A stretch of 64,000 nucleotides of DNA from Thermoplasmata archaeon. Its GTDB lineage: Archaea; Thermoplasmatota; Thermoplasmata; Lutacidiplasmatales; UBA184. The translations under genes were made by a program, and so were the position numbers. A model generated the notes under the pieces. It made no database searches and was not told the DNA's origin. It saw only the letters and a list, made by a program, of their open reading frames with translations. The stretch lies in contig JAKIWV010000004.1 in the NCBI GenBank assembly GCA_022749815.1, positions 62,001-126,000 on the forward strand, in the 5' to 3' direction. Position 1 is the stretch's first letter. Every line of letters begins with the position of its first letter. Below, piece after piece: positions 1 through 8,893 of the stretch.

Positions 1-1101
1 GGAGGTTCCGTGAGCGAGCATTCCGCTCCGCACGTCCCGCCAGCGCTGTTCGTGGGGGAGCTCCTTGGAGTAGCCTCGGCCCCCATGGAACTGTATCGCA
101 TGGTCCAGGGCGGTCAGCGCCACGTGCGTCGCCAGCCACTTGCTCATCGCCGCGGCATCGTCGGCGCGCTCTCCTCGGTCCAATCGTTCGAGGACGCGCT
201 CGACAAATAGCCACGCGGCGGCCAGTCGAGTACCGTCTTCGACCAAGGGAAACGCGACCGCCTCCTGGCGGGATAGCGGCTCTTCGAAGACCACCCGCTC
301 CCCCACTTCCCGGACCGTCTCCTCCCACGACGCCCGTGCGACGCCCAGATAGATCGCACCGAGTAGAGCCCGCTCGTGCGTCAGCTCCCCCTTGAGGTAC
401 TCCAGCGCCCGGCCGGGCTCTCCGACGAGATGGGCGGGCGAGATTTCCACCGAGTCGTACGTGACGGTCCCCCGGCGCATCCAGCGCTCGCCCAGATCCT
501 CGACTACCTCCCGTCGAATGCCTGGGAGGTCCTGAGGTACGATGTATGCAGACACTCCGCCCCCGCCCACCGGGCTGTCGGCCGGACGGACGTAGACGAG
601 AGCCGCTTGCGCATCGGCCGCGAACGCCACCTGGCTCTTCGTGCCGGAGAGAACCAGCCGGTCGCCGCGATGTTGGACCTTCGCCGACAGCCGAGAGAGG
701 TCGGAGCCCGCCTGGGGCTCCGTGACCTGGTTGCCGATGAGGAGCTCCCCGCGCGCGAGCGGAATCGCGAACCGCGCCCGGAGCTCTGCCGACCCCTGGG
801 CCCCAATGACACTCGTGAACTCGGGCTGAAGGGACAGCTTGGCGAAGGCGGTGCCGGCCCAATAGGCGAACTCCTGGAGTACGGCGCCGGCCCTACGGAG
901 CGGGAGGCCTCGTCCGCCCTGGTCGGGGGACAGCGTCAGGCCCAGCCACCCTTCTCTTCCCATCGACCGATACTCTGCCCAAGGGAATTCGGGGTGGGCG
1001 TCCAGTGTGGCAGACCGTTCCGCCAAGCGGTGCGAGCGGGCGAACTGCTCGACCTCCGAGCGCAGAGGATCGTCCGGAAGAACCGAGGCGAGGTCGGTCA
1101 C
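1..1101 (-). CDS. acyl-CoA dehydrogenase family protein, 3' end beyond window edge
   Basis: Open frame from GTG 1101-1099 (overlaps stop of next gene) to window edge; reads VTDLASVLPDDPLRSEVEQFARSH...GNQVTEPQAGSDLSRLSAKVQHRGDRLVLSGTKSQVAFAADAQAALVYVRPADSPVGGGGVSAYIVPQ...AIQFHGGRGYSKELPHEQRWRDVRSGML. Absent from ORF track because it has no stop inside the window. Confidence 0.82.
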   Translation of the reverse strand, partial: MTDLASVLPDDPLRSEVEQFARSHRLAERSATLDAHPEFPWAEYRSMGREGWLGLTLSPDQGGRGLPLRRAGAVLQEFAYWAGTAFAKLSLQPEFTSVIGAQGSAELRARFAIPLARGELLIGNQVTEPQAGSDLSRLSAKVQHRGDRLVLSGTKSQVAFAADAQAALVYVRPADSPVGGGGVSAYIVPQDLPGIRREVVEDLGERWMRRGTVTYDSVEISPAHLVGEPGRALEYLKGELTHERALLGAIYLGVARASWEETVREVGERVVFEEPLSRQEAVAFPLVEDGTRLAAAWLFVERVLERLDRGERADDAAAMSKWLATHVALTALDHAIQFHGGRGYSKELPHEQRWRDVRSGMLAHGTS

Positions 1102-2414
1102 TGGCCCTCGCGCGAGTAGAACGGGGAGCGAGGGGCGGCCGCGGGAGAGACCCGATGCTCGCCGAGCACGCCGGCCCTCCGCAAGGAGTGGATCCGTTCC
1201 GAGGAGTAGCCTAGAAGTCGGCCGAGCACGGCCTCGTTGTCTTGCCCCAGCCACGGCGCGCCGCGCCAGACGCCTCCGGGCGTCGTTTGGAACCTCGGCG
1301 CAACGCCGGCGCCCTTCACCGGTCCCGCCACCGGGTCGGTCCACTCGAGGAACATCCCCCGCTCGTTGAAATGCGGGTCGCGCGCGAGCTCGTCGATCCG
1401 GTACACCCGGGAGATCGCCGTATCGTGGTCGCGGCCGATCCGTTCGAGCTCTTCGACGGTGCGCGATGCACAAAAGCGATCGATGACGGGGTCGACCAGA
1501 TCCCGGTGGGCGATGCGGAAGCCGGGATCGTCGAGCTGTCGATCGGTGAGACCTAGAAGATCGCGGAGCCGAGCCCAGCTCGGGGGGGTGGGAGCCGCGA
1601 CTACGACCCATCCATCCATCGCCCGTACCACGTTGTACGGGTGCAATCGGGGGTGAGCGTTCCCGTGCCGGCCCCGGACGACACCGCGCATGAAGTAGTC
1701 GAGAGCCAGGTTTTCTAGGAGAGTGAAGAAGACCTCGTACTGGGCCACGTCCACCACTTGGCCCATCCCGGTCCGCTGCGCGTGGACGTAGCCCATCAGG
1801 GCCGCCGTCGCGGCGGACAGGCCGGTGACCGTATCGTTGAGGGCCGTGCCCGACCGCATGGGAGGGTCGGGTTCCGGGTTCCCTTGGAGCGACAGGAAGC
1901 CGCTGTAGGCCTGGCCGATCAGGTCGAAGGAGGGAGCGCTGATCCGCTCAGGCCGGCCCGTTTGTCCGAAGCCCGAAACGTGCACGACGGTCAGGCGAGG
2001 GTTGGCCGACCGGACCGTCGCATCGGAAAGACCGAGCCCGTCGTAGGTTCCGGGTCGGGAGGATTCGATCCAGATGTCCGCCCGTCGCACGAGGTCCATG
2101 AAGACGGCCCGGCCCTCGGGACGCTTCAGGTCCAGGCCCAGAGAGAGCTTGTTGCGCGAGTACTGGACCCAGGACTCGGAAACCCCTTGGCCGGGGGCGG
2201 CACCTGCGGGGAGGAGAGGGGGCAACGTCCGAGCCGGGTCCGAGTACGGGGGCTCGAAGGGAGGCCCTTCGATGTGGATAATCTCCGCGCCGAACTCACC
2301 CAGGTAAGTGGACGCCCAAGGGCCGGCGACCACTCGGGCCGAATCGAGTACCCGAACGCCCTCGAGAGGTCCGAACGGCGGGACGATCCGGTCGGCCCCG
2401 GCGTCGGTCGACAC
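1098..2414 (-). CDS. CoA-transferase family III (CaiB/BaiF-like)
   Basis: GPLEGVRVLDSARVVAGPWASTYLGEFGAEIIHIEGP...NKLSLGLDLKRPEGRAVFMDLVRRADIWIES motifs; GTG start. Confidence 0.9.
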   Translation of the reverse strand: MSTDAGADRIVPPFGPLEGVRVLDSARVVAGPWASTYLGEFGAEIIHIEGPPFEPPYSDPARTLPPLLPAGAAPGQGVSESWVQYSRNKLSLGLDLKRPEGRAVFMDLVRRADIWIESSRPGTYDGLGLSDATVRSANPRLTVVHVSGFGQTGRPERISAPSFDLIGQAYSGFLSLQGNPEPDPPMRSGTALNDTVTGLSAATAALMGYVHAQRTGMGQVVDVAQYEVFFTLLENLALDYFMRGVVRGRHGNAHPRLHPYNVVRAMDGWVVVAAPTPPSWARLRDLLGLTDRQLDDPGFRIAHRDLVDPVIDRFCASRTVEELERIGRDHDTAISRVYRIDELARDPHFNERGMFLEWTDPVAGPVKGAGVAPRFQTTPGGVWRGAPWLGQDNEAVLGRLLGYSSERIHSLRRAGVLGEHRVSPAAAPRSPFYSREGQ

Positions 2415-2446
2415 AGCGGAGAAGGCGGAGCGAGGGGCTTAAGGAC

Positions 2447-2468
2447 CGAGGTTAACCGGCGAACCTCG
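2447..2468. promoter_or_regulatory. inverted repeat CGAGGTT-aaccggcg-AACCTCG between divergent promoters
   Basis: Perfect 7-bp arms; flanked by TATA-like CTTAAG (minus gene) and CATATAG (plus gene). Confidence 0.4.
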
Positions 2469-2512
2469 CTCCCCATATAGCGGCGGCCGCTCGCGCGGGA
2501 GGAAACCAGTCG

Positions 2513-3241
2513 ATGGCCGAGCCGCCGTGGGTCTTGCACGAGGGGGAGGGGTTCCGGCGCGAGCTCGAGAGGTTCAAGCTCGCGAATCATCCCTTCAAGC
2601 GGCATCCGTTCTTCCAAGAGATGGAACGCGGGACAGCCCCCCGCGCGGTGGTCCATCGTTGGGCCGCTCAATTCTACCCGTGGTTGGCCTGCGTGCCGCT
2701 GGCGATGGCCGAGCGATTCTCAAATTGCTCGTGGGAACCCAAGTACGACCGGTTTCGGCGCATGATCCTGGACCAGCTCGTCGAGGAAGCCGGGGACCCG
2801 AAAGGGAAGGCGCGAGGCCACCCCGAGCTTTGGCTTCACTTCTGCGAGGGATTGGGCCTCCCTCGGGAGAAGGTCCACGCAACCGCTCTGCTGCCGTCGA
2901 CCATGGTCGCGATCGATGATTTCCTCTACATCAATCGGCAGGAACCCTTCTACGTCTCGGCCGGAGGCTCTTCCGAGCCGCCGAATGTGGAGCTCTGCCA
3001 GCGGCTCCTTCCAGCCTTCCGGAGGCACTACGGCGTCGATGACGATCACCTGGCGTACTACTCCCTCCACGTCACCGCGGACGAGGAACACAGCCGGTTC
3101 GTGGGAGAGATGGTGGCGGCCTTCGCGGACGCACCCACCGTTCGGCATCGGATGTGGGACGCAATGCTCCGGGGGTTCGCGTTGCACCGATTGTTGATCG
3201 ATGGGGCCATCGGAGCGGTCGACGGCTCGCCTCAAGGTTAA
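2513..3241 (+). CDS. TenA/PqqC/CADD-like heme-oxygenase-fold dimetal oxidase
   Basis: EEAGDPKGKARGHPELW ... YYSLHVTADEEHSRF (H-x3-D-x2-H), helical TenA/PqqC-like layout. Confidence 0.72.
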   Translation: MAEPPWVLHEGEGFRRELERFKLANHPFKRHPFFQEMERGTAPRAVVHRWAAQFYPWLACVPLAMAERFSNCSWEPKYDRFRRMILDQLVEEAGDPKGKARGHPELWLHFCEGLGLPREKVHATALLPSTMVAIDDFLYINRQEPFYVSAGGSSEPPNVELCQRLLPAFRRHYGVDDDHLAYYSLHVTADEEHSRFVGEMVAAFADAPTVRHRMWDAMLRGFALHRLLIDGAIGAVDGSPQG

Positions 3242-3245
3242 ATAT
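3238..3245 (+). promoter_or_regulatory. TATA box (TTAAATAT) of the aro/trp supra-operon
   Basis: AT-rich octamer in high-GC context overlapping the preceding stop codon; centre 27-28 nt upstream of ATG 3269. Confidence 0.6.
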
Positions 3246-3268
3246 CGCTCGGGTGGTCTGAACGCTCG

Positions 3269-3340
3269 ATGACCGTCGCGGCTTTGGTCGACGACCTTCG
3301 GCCGTCCGGCCTGCGAGCGGTCACGCCCTGGTCCTGGTGA
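3269..3340 (+). CDS. putative leaderless leader peptide MTVAALVDDLRPSGLRAVTPWSW (Trp-Ser-Trp-stop)
   Basis: ATG ACC GTC GCG GCT TTG GTC GAC GAC CTT CGG CCG TCC GGC CTG CGA GCG GTC ACG CCC TGG TCC TGG TGA, upstream of aro/trp operon. Confidence 0.5.
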   Translation: MTVAALVDDLRPSGLRAVTPWSW

Positions 3341-3436
3341 AAGGGGAGCGCCCGGTCGGCGCCACCCTCCGACACTCGTTCTGAGCGGTGCGTCCGCCGG
3401 TCGCTTCCCCCGCGGTGAACACAAGCGAGGAGAAGC

Positions 3437-4186
3437 ATGTACGGAAAACAACTGAGGTTGAGAAGGATCTTCCCGGGAGACCGCCGGCTCTTCTCCGTCC
3501 CGCTCGACCATTCGGTATCGATGGGACCGATCGACGGGCTCGAAGAGATGCCGACGCTGGTCGCTGAGCTTCAGCGAGCGGGCGTCGACTTGGTCATCGT
3601 TACGAAGGGAGCCGTTCGCGGGCTCGTGCCGGTCCTCGCCCCCCGCACTCTACTCGGCATCCACGTGTCTGCGTCGACGAGTCTGAATCCGAACTCTGAC
3701 CGAAAGGTCCTCGTCGGCAGCGCGGAGGAGGCGGCCGCGCTCGGGGCTGACCTTCTCTCCGTTCAAGTGAACTTCGGCGTCCCGGACGAGGGAGACATGC
3801 TCCGGGACCTCGGGGTGGCCGCCGACCAATGTCGCGCGACCGGGCTTCCGCTGCTGTGCATGGCCTACGTCAAAAAACCGAACGGCGGCACCCCGGACGA
3901 AGTCCGCCACGCCTGCCGAGCCTCCGCAGACCTCGGCGCCGATATCGTCAAGACCTCCTATCCTGGATCACTCGAGGAATACCGCCGGCTCGTGCGAACG
4001 ACGCCAGCACCAGTGCTCGTCGGGGGCGGGAGTCGTCTCGAGGACGACGACGCCTTTCTAGCGTTGGTCCGCGAGACCGTGACCGCGGGGGCCGCAGGAA
4101 TCTGCATCGGTCGGAACTTATTCCAGCGTCGCCCGGTCGAGACCTTTGCGAAGCAAGTTGCAGCGATCCTACACGGGAGCACATAG
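3437..4186 (+). CDS. aroA': 2-amino-3,7-dideoxy-D-threo-hept-6-ulosonate synthase (DhnA/class I aldolase-like, AroA')
   Basis: LFSVPLDHSVSMGPIDGL...VSASTSLNP...KVLVGSAEEAAALGADLLSVQVNFG...DIVKTSYPGS...PVLVGGGSR; next to AroB'. Confidence 0.9.
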   Translation: MYGKQLRLRRIFPGDRRLFSVPLDHSVSMGPIDGLEEMPTLVAELQRAGVDLVIVTKGAVRGLVPVLAPRTLLGIHVSASTSLNPNSDRKVLVGSAEEAAALGADLLSVQVNFGVPDEGDMLRDLGVAADQCRATGLPLLCMAYVKKPNGGTPDEVRHACRASADLGADIVKTSYPGSLEEYRRLVRTTPAPVLVGGGSRLEDDDAFLALVRETVTAGAAGICIGRNLFQRRPVETFAKQVAAILHGST

Positions 4187-4195
4187 AGGACCGCT

Positions 4196-5236
4196 GTGTC
4201 GCTCGATCGGATCGTCGTCGCGCTCTCGTCCCCCGAACCCGAGGTCAATCATTCGATCCTGTCGCGGGCCCGACGACGGGGCTTTCGACGCTTCACCTCG
4301 GTCGATGCCCCGGGGCTTCCTCCCCAACCGGGAGAGGTCTGGTACCGCTCCACACCAGACGGTTTCCAAGAACTCATCGGTGACTCGCCTTCCCGTTCCC
4401 CTGTCGTCCGGCTCTACAGGGTCCGTGGTCCCGGGGAGCTTGCGCCGGTCGTCGAGGCCCTAACGCGCGGCGAGGCGTCGGCGGTTCGCTGGGGGGGCGA
4501 GCGCGTGATCCCGCTCGAGACGTTGGTCGCCGCGCGCAGCGCGCGCATGACGCTGTGGGTAGTCACTGCCGAGCCGTCTGAGATACCGGCGTTCCTGGGG
4601 GCTCTCGAGCACGGCGCCGATACGGTGGTCGTTGAGGTCTCAGCGACGGAGACCGTCGACCTTATCGAGCGACGCCTCGAGCAGCTTCCGGCGACCTTGC
4701 AGTGGGAGAGAATTCCGGTTCGGGCGGTCACCCCTGCTGGCACCGGGGACCGTGTGATCGTGGACACCACCTCCCTGCTCGAACCCGAGGAAGGGATCCT
4801 CGTCGGCAGCGCAGCGGCGTTCCTATACCATGTAGCAAGTGAAGCCGTCGGTTCGCGCTACACTCGCCCTCGGCCGTTTCGGGTGAACGCCGGAGCGGCG
4901 CACCTGTACACGCTCCTCGCGAACGGCGAGACCCGATATCTGAGCGAGCTAGTCCCGGGCGACTCGATATTGGTCGGTAGCCCACGAGGGGCGTCTCGCA
5001 GCGTCCGGGTAGGTAGGATCAAGATCGAGCGTCGCCCCCTGCTGCTGATCGAAGGGGAGTTCCAAAACCGGCGATACACCGTGTTCCTCCAGGAGGCGGA
5101 AACGGTCCGGCTCACCACAGACGTCGCGCCGGTGGCGACGACCGATCTTCAGCCGGGGGCGACCGTTTGGGGTGTGACTCTCCCCGCCGGTCGACACCTG
5201 GGCGTCGCGGTGGAGGAAAAGATCGACGAGCGATGA
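4196..5236 (+). CDS. aroB': 3-dehydroquinate synthase II (archaeal AroB')
   Basis: EEGILVGSAAAFLYHVASEAVGSRYTRPRPFRVNAGAAHLYTLLANGETRYLSEL signature; GTG start. Confidence 0.92.
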   Translation: MSLDRIVVALSSPEPEVNHSILSRARRRGFRRFTSVDAPGLPPQPGEVWYRSTPDGFQELIGDSPSRSPVVRLYRVRGPGELAPVVEALTRGEASAVRWGGERVIPLETLVAARSARMTLWVVTAEPSEIPAFLGALEHGADTVVVEVSATETVDLIERRLEQLPATLQWERIPVRAVTPAGTGDRVIVDTTSLLEPEEGILVGSAAAFLYHVASEAVGSRYTRPRPFRVNAGAAHLYTLLANGETRYLSELVPGDSILVGSPRGASRSVRVGRIKIERRPLLLIEGEFQNRRYTVFLQEAETVRLTTDVAPVATTDLQPGATVWGVTLPAGRHLGVAVEEKIDER

Positions 5237-6750
5237 CGACCCATCCTCCCTTGCTCATCGCATGCTGCCCCGGACGCACGGTGGCGGCGGTGAAGGCCCA
5301 ACTCGTCCGGGCCGCCGAAGCGGGAGCCGACCTCGGCGAGGTTCGACTTGATCGATTCTCCCCCGACGAGCGCCAGAGGTTGGAGAGCCTGTTCCCGGCC
5401 CCCATCCCCCTTGTGGCGACCCTTCGATCCCGAACAGAGGGGGGAGAGGGCCCCGACGCCTTCCACGAGCGTGCGCCCCTTCTAGAATACGCGGCTCGGT
5501 TACCGTTCCGGTTCCTCGACCTGGAGCGGGCTCGCGACGGCGCCCTACTTGAGGCGCCAGAACCGGGCCCCGGACTGACGGCGTCGTTGATCGTCTCCTC
5601 GCACGTGGCCGAGTCGGTCTCGATCGAGGAGGTGTGCCGTTTGCTCGAGTTGCCACGTCCCCTCGGCGCCATCGCAAAGGTCGTTCTTCCCTGCGACTTC
5701 GGAAGAATGTGGGCTGAGCTGCTCCCCCAACTCTCCCCCGTGGGCGCCTTCGAGCCATACGTGCTTCACACGACGGGCCCGACGGGGCCGCTGTCGCGTG
5801 CCTGGGCGCGCCGACTGGGGATGTTCGCGGTCTACGGCGCCCTACCCGCCTCTACCCCATCCGCTGACATTGACACGGTTGAGCCGGCTCAACTGCCGGT
5901 CGATCGGCTGAGACGGTACGAGGATCACGGGGGAATGGGTCACCTCTTCGCCGTGGTCGGCCATCCGATCCAACACTCGCGGTCGCCGGACATCCATTCG
6001 TTCTGGTTCGAGAAAGAGAAGCGAAACGGCCTCTATCTAGCGCTGGACATGGCCAATGCCGAATATCTCGTCGCCAGCGTCGGACCCCTGGCTTCGGGCG
6101 GATTCCGCGGGCTCAACGTCACCCATCCGTGGAAACAAATGGCGCTACGCCTCGCAAGCCGCGTCACTCCCGCCGCTGAGCTCGCCGGGTGCGCGAACAC
6201 GCTTACCTTCGACGAAGGGGGAGTCTCCGCGGAGAACACGGATGTCGCGGCGGTCCGTCGGAGACTCTCCGAACTCAAGGAATCCGGGGCGTGGGATGAG
6301 TCCCCTGTCGTCGTCCTCGGGAGCGGCGGGGCCGCCCGTTCGGCGCTGGCCGCCGCCACCACGCTCGGGAGCCGTGGGATAGTCGTCGCACGGAGAGCGG
6401 AGGCCGCCGCTGGGCTCGTCAAGCAATACGGAAGCACCGTTGGCGTTGGATCGGACCTCACGCCCGCTCGCCTCGTCATCCATGCGACCCCTGCGGGTAG
6501 GGAGGGGGCCCCCAATCTCGATCTCCCATGGGCGGGGGCGATCGGACCGTCGACCCACGTTCTCGATTTCGTCTACGCGCCCATTCACCCGTTCCTTCGA
6601 CGGAGGGCCGAGGAGCAGGGCGCCTCTTACGAGGATGGGTCGAGGCTGCTGGTGTACCAGGCCGCCGAGAGCTATGCGCTCTGGTGGGGCTCCGCCCCCT
6701 CGGCCTCCTTGCAAGAAGCGGCGTTGAGGGAGGTACTGTGCGCGGAGTAG
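5233..6750 (+). CDS. aroDE: bifunctional 3-dehydroquinate dehydratase (type I) / shikimate dehydrogenase
   Basis: AroD part MTTHPPLLIACCPGRT...SSHVAES...AIAKVVLP; AroE part FAVVGHPIQHSRSPDIHSFWF...GLNVTHPWK...CANTL; ATG overlaps aroB' stop (ATGA); ORF-track start is an overextension. Confidence 0.93.
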   Translation: MTTHPPLLIACCPGRTVAAVKAQLVRAAEAGADLGEVRLDRFSPDERQRLESLFPAPIPLVATLRSRTEGGEGPDAFHERAPLLEYAARLPFRFLDLERARDGALLEAPEPGPGLTASLIVSSHVAESVSIEEVCRLLELPRPLGAIAKVVLPCDFGRMWAELLPQLSPVGAFEPYVLHTTGPTGPLSRAWARRLGMFAVYGALPASTPSADIDTVEPAQLPVDRLRRYEDHGGMGHLFAVVGHPIQHSRSPDIHSFWFEKEKRNGLYLALDMANAEYLVASVGPLASGGFRGLNVTHPWKQMALRLASRVTPAAELAGCANTLTFDEGGVSAENTDVAAVRRRLSELKESGAWDESPVVVLGSGGAARSALAAATTLGSRGIVVARRAEAAAGLVKQYGSTVGVGSDLTPARLVIHATPAGREGAPNLDLPWAGAIGPSTHVLDFVYAPIHPFLRRRAEEQGASYEDGSRLLVYQAAESYALWWGSAPSASLQEAALREVLCAE

Positions 6751-7613
6751 GAACGAGCTCCGGAGCGGTCACGATCGTCAATGCCCTGCCGACCGGCGTC
6801 GGGTGTGCGGTTGCCGTTGCGCTTCCGGTCCACGCCGAAATCGAACTGCATGCGGACCCCGCGCTGAACTCACAGCGGATCCGGCTCGAGCGCGGGTCCG
6901 ATTCGACCTTAGTTCGAGAAACGCTCGCCGTCGGATTGTCCCGATACGGGTCGGGCGGCCAGTACTCGGGCGCGCTGCGAATCGAGTCCATCGTGCCGGT
7001 CGCGAAGGGGCTCAAGAGTTCCTCGGCGGTCAGCGGAGCCGTCCTTCGCGCGGTCGCAGGCGCATTCCATCAGTCGCCCGGCCCGGAAGAGATCGCCCGG
7101 CTTGCAGCGGAGGTCGCCCAGCAGATCGGGCTCAGCGCCACCGGTGCGTTCGATGACTGTCTGGCCGCGGTGCGGGGAGGCGTCGCGCTGACGGACAATT
7201 CCCGACGGACCTCGCTCCAGCCAGCTCCATTCGACTTCGACTTGCGAGTAGTGTTGTGGATCCCGAGGGGATCCCATGCCCCTTCGACCACCTGGTCCGA
7301 GCGCTTTCGGACTGAGATCAGCGCCGGGCAAGCCTCCGCCGAGGCGGCCCGGGCCGGTCACTGGGCCGAAGCCATGACCCTCAACACGGAACTCGTCGAG
7401 CGGGTCATGGACTACGATTACGGCGCTCTGCGATCGGAGTTGGCTCGAAACGGGGCCGTCATGTCCGGAGTCAGCGGGATGGGCCCCACTCTGGCCGCCT
7501 TCGTTCCCCCCCCGAACGCGGCTTCGGTGGCTCTGCATCTTCCGTCCGACCTCGGAGTCGTCAAGATCGTCGAGCTGCGCCGAGCCGAGGGCGTAGTAGC
7601 GGGGGTCCCATGA
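6738..7613 (+). CDS. aroK: shikimate kinase, archaeal GHMP type
   Basis: GTG start inside the longer ORF; SIVPVAKGLKSSSAVSGAVLRAV (GHMP motif), GVSGMGPTLAAF. Confidence 0.88.
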   Translation: MRGVGTSSGAVTIVNALPTGVGCAVAVALPVHAEIELHADPALNSQRIRLERGSDSTLVRETLAVGLSRYGSGGQYSGALRIESIVPVAKGLKSSSAVSGAVLRAVAGAFHQSPGPEEIARLAAEVAQQIGLSATGAFDDCLAAVRGGVALTDNSRRTSLQPAPFDFDLRVVLWIPRGSHAPSTTWSERFRTEISAGQASAEAARAGHWAEAMTLNTELVERVMDYDYGALRSELARNGAVMSGVSGMGPTLAAFVPPPNAASVALHLPSDLGVVKIVELRRAEGVVAGVP

Positions 7614-8893
7614 CGGTGAAACGGATTCGGCCGGCCCGCATCCACGGCCGCATCCGGGCTCCGCCTTCGAAGAGCTACACCCATCGCGCACTCCTCGCGG
7701 CATTCTTCGCCGAAGCGCCGTGCGAGGTGGTCGGACCGCTCGACTCCGACGACACGCGGGCCACACGGAACGGGCTCCGGGTTCTGGGGGCGCAGGTCCG
7801 CCGGTCTCGCGACGGTTGGGTAGTGTCGCCGGGGCCCGGAGGAGCGCAGGTTCCTCAGGGAGCCATTGACTGCGCCGACTCCGGAACGACGCTTCGGTTT
7901 CTCGCGGCGGCGGCCGCGCAAGGCGGGAATCCCGTCCGATTCGGCGGGTCCCGCCGACTGGCATCTCGGCCGATGGAAGAACTGTATGGAGCGCTCCGTA
8001 CGCTGGGAGCCCGGGTGCAGACCCCGTCCAAAACCCGATGCTTGCCCTGCGTGGTCCGTGGACCGATCTCGCCCGGGCGAGTGGCGATCCGGGGAGACGT
8101 GAGCTCTCAGTTCACCTCTGCCTTGCTGATGGTCCTGCCACGATTGGCAGGCCGTTCTGAACTTCGCCTTGGCGGGACGACCGTTTCTCGACCGTACATC
8201 GACGCGACGTGCGCCGTCCTCGACGAGCGAGGGATCCATGTCCGCCGTAGTCGAATCGGCTTCGTTACCCATGGTCCCCAGAGGTACCGCTCCGGCCGGA
8301 TTCGGGTACCGGGCGACGCGTCGTCGGCGGCCTATCTGTGGGCGGCTGCCGCCGCGACGGCCGGATCGGTCGATGTCGAAGGAGTGCCAGACGATCTTCC
8401 TCAGGCCGATCTGGCGATCTTGCCCATCCTAGCCGCCATGGGGGCTCGCGTCCGACGGGCCGCGCGCTTCGTACGAGTGGCCGGCCCATTGGTGGAGCCG
8501 ATCACCGTCGACCTCACCGATGCGCCCGATCTGTTTCCGCTCGTCTCAGTCCTCGCGGCCCTCGTACCGGGCCGTACGAGTCGGCTCACGGGTGCACCTC
8601 AGATCGCCTTCAAGGAATCCGATCGCCGGATTGAATCCGCCCGACTGGCCCGGGCTTTGGGCGCCCGGGTCATCGCGGCACCGTCACGCCTGGAGATTCG
8701 GGGGTCCCTCACCCCGCGCCGTCTGGACTGTCCGTCGCTGCGGGATCACCGACTGGTGATGAGCGCGGCGGTGGCCGGGCTCTCGACGAACGGTACGTCT
8801 AGGATCGGCCGAGCGGAAGCTGTCACGAAGTCCTTCCCTGGATTCTGGAACGCGCTCGGCGCGCTGACAGAGGGCGGAGGATTGGTACGATGA
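7610..8893 (+). CDS. aroA: 3-phosphoshikimate 1-carboxyvinyltransferase
   Basis: PPSKSYTHRALLAAFFAE, DCADSGTTLRFLAA, GDVSSQFTSALLMVLP, IAFKESDR. Confidence 0.95.
   Translation: MTVKRIRPARIHGRIRAPPSKSYTHRALLAAFFAEAPCEVVGPLDSDDTRATRNGLRVLGAQVRRSRDGWVVSPGPGGAQVPQGAIDCADSGTTLRFLAAAAAQGGNPVRFGGSRRLASRPMEELYGALRTLGARVQTPSKTRCLPCVVRGPISPGRVAIRGDVSSQFTSALLMVLPRLAGRSELRLGGTTVSRPYIDATCAVLDERGIHVRRSRIGFVTHGPQRYRSGRIRVPGDASSAAYLWAAAAATAGSVDVEGVPDDLPQADLAILPILAAMGARVRRAARFVRVAGPLVEPITVDLTDAPDLFPLVSVLAALVPGRTSRLTGAPQIAFKESDRRIESARLARALGARVIAAPSRLEIRGSLTPRRLDCPSLRDHRLVMSAAVAGLSTNGTSRIGRAEAVTKSFPGFWNALGALTEGGGLVR

Noticed and set aside
504-812. Suspected frameshift in the acyl-CoA dehydrogenase gene near 560
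   Set aside because: Careful re-reading of the reverse complement shows one continuous frame (LVYVRPADSPVGGGGVSAYIVPQ); the short ORF is a different frame.
376-1119. 247-aa plus-strand ORF and 504..812 minus ORF
   Set aside because: Antisense/out-of-frame artefacts of high GC over the acyl-CoA dehydrogenase reading frame.
3265-3384. C/D-box sRNA in the aro/trp leader
   Set aside because: C-box-like GATGACC and D-box-like CTGA are too far apart and lack D'/C' boxes; the leader-ORF reading explains the region better.
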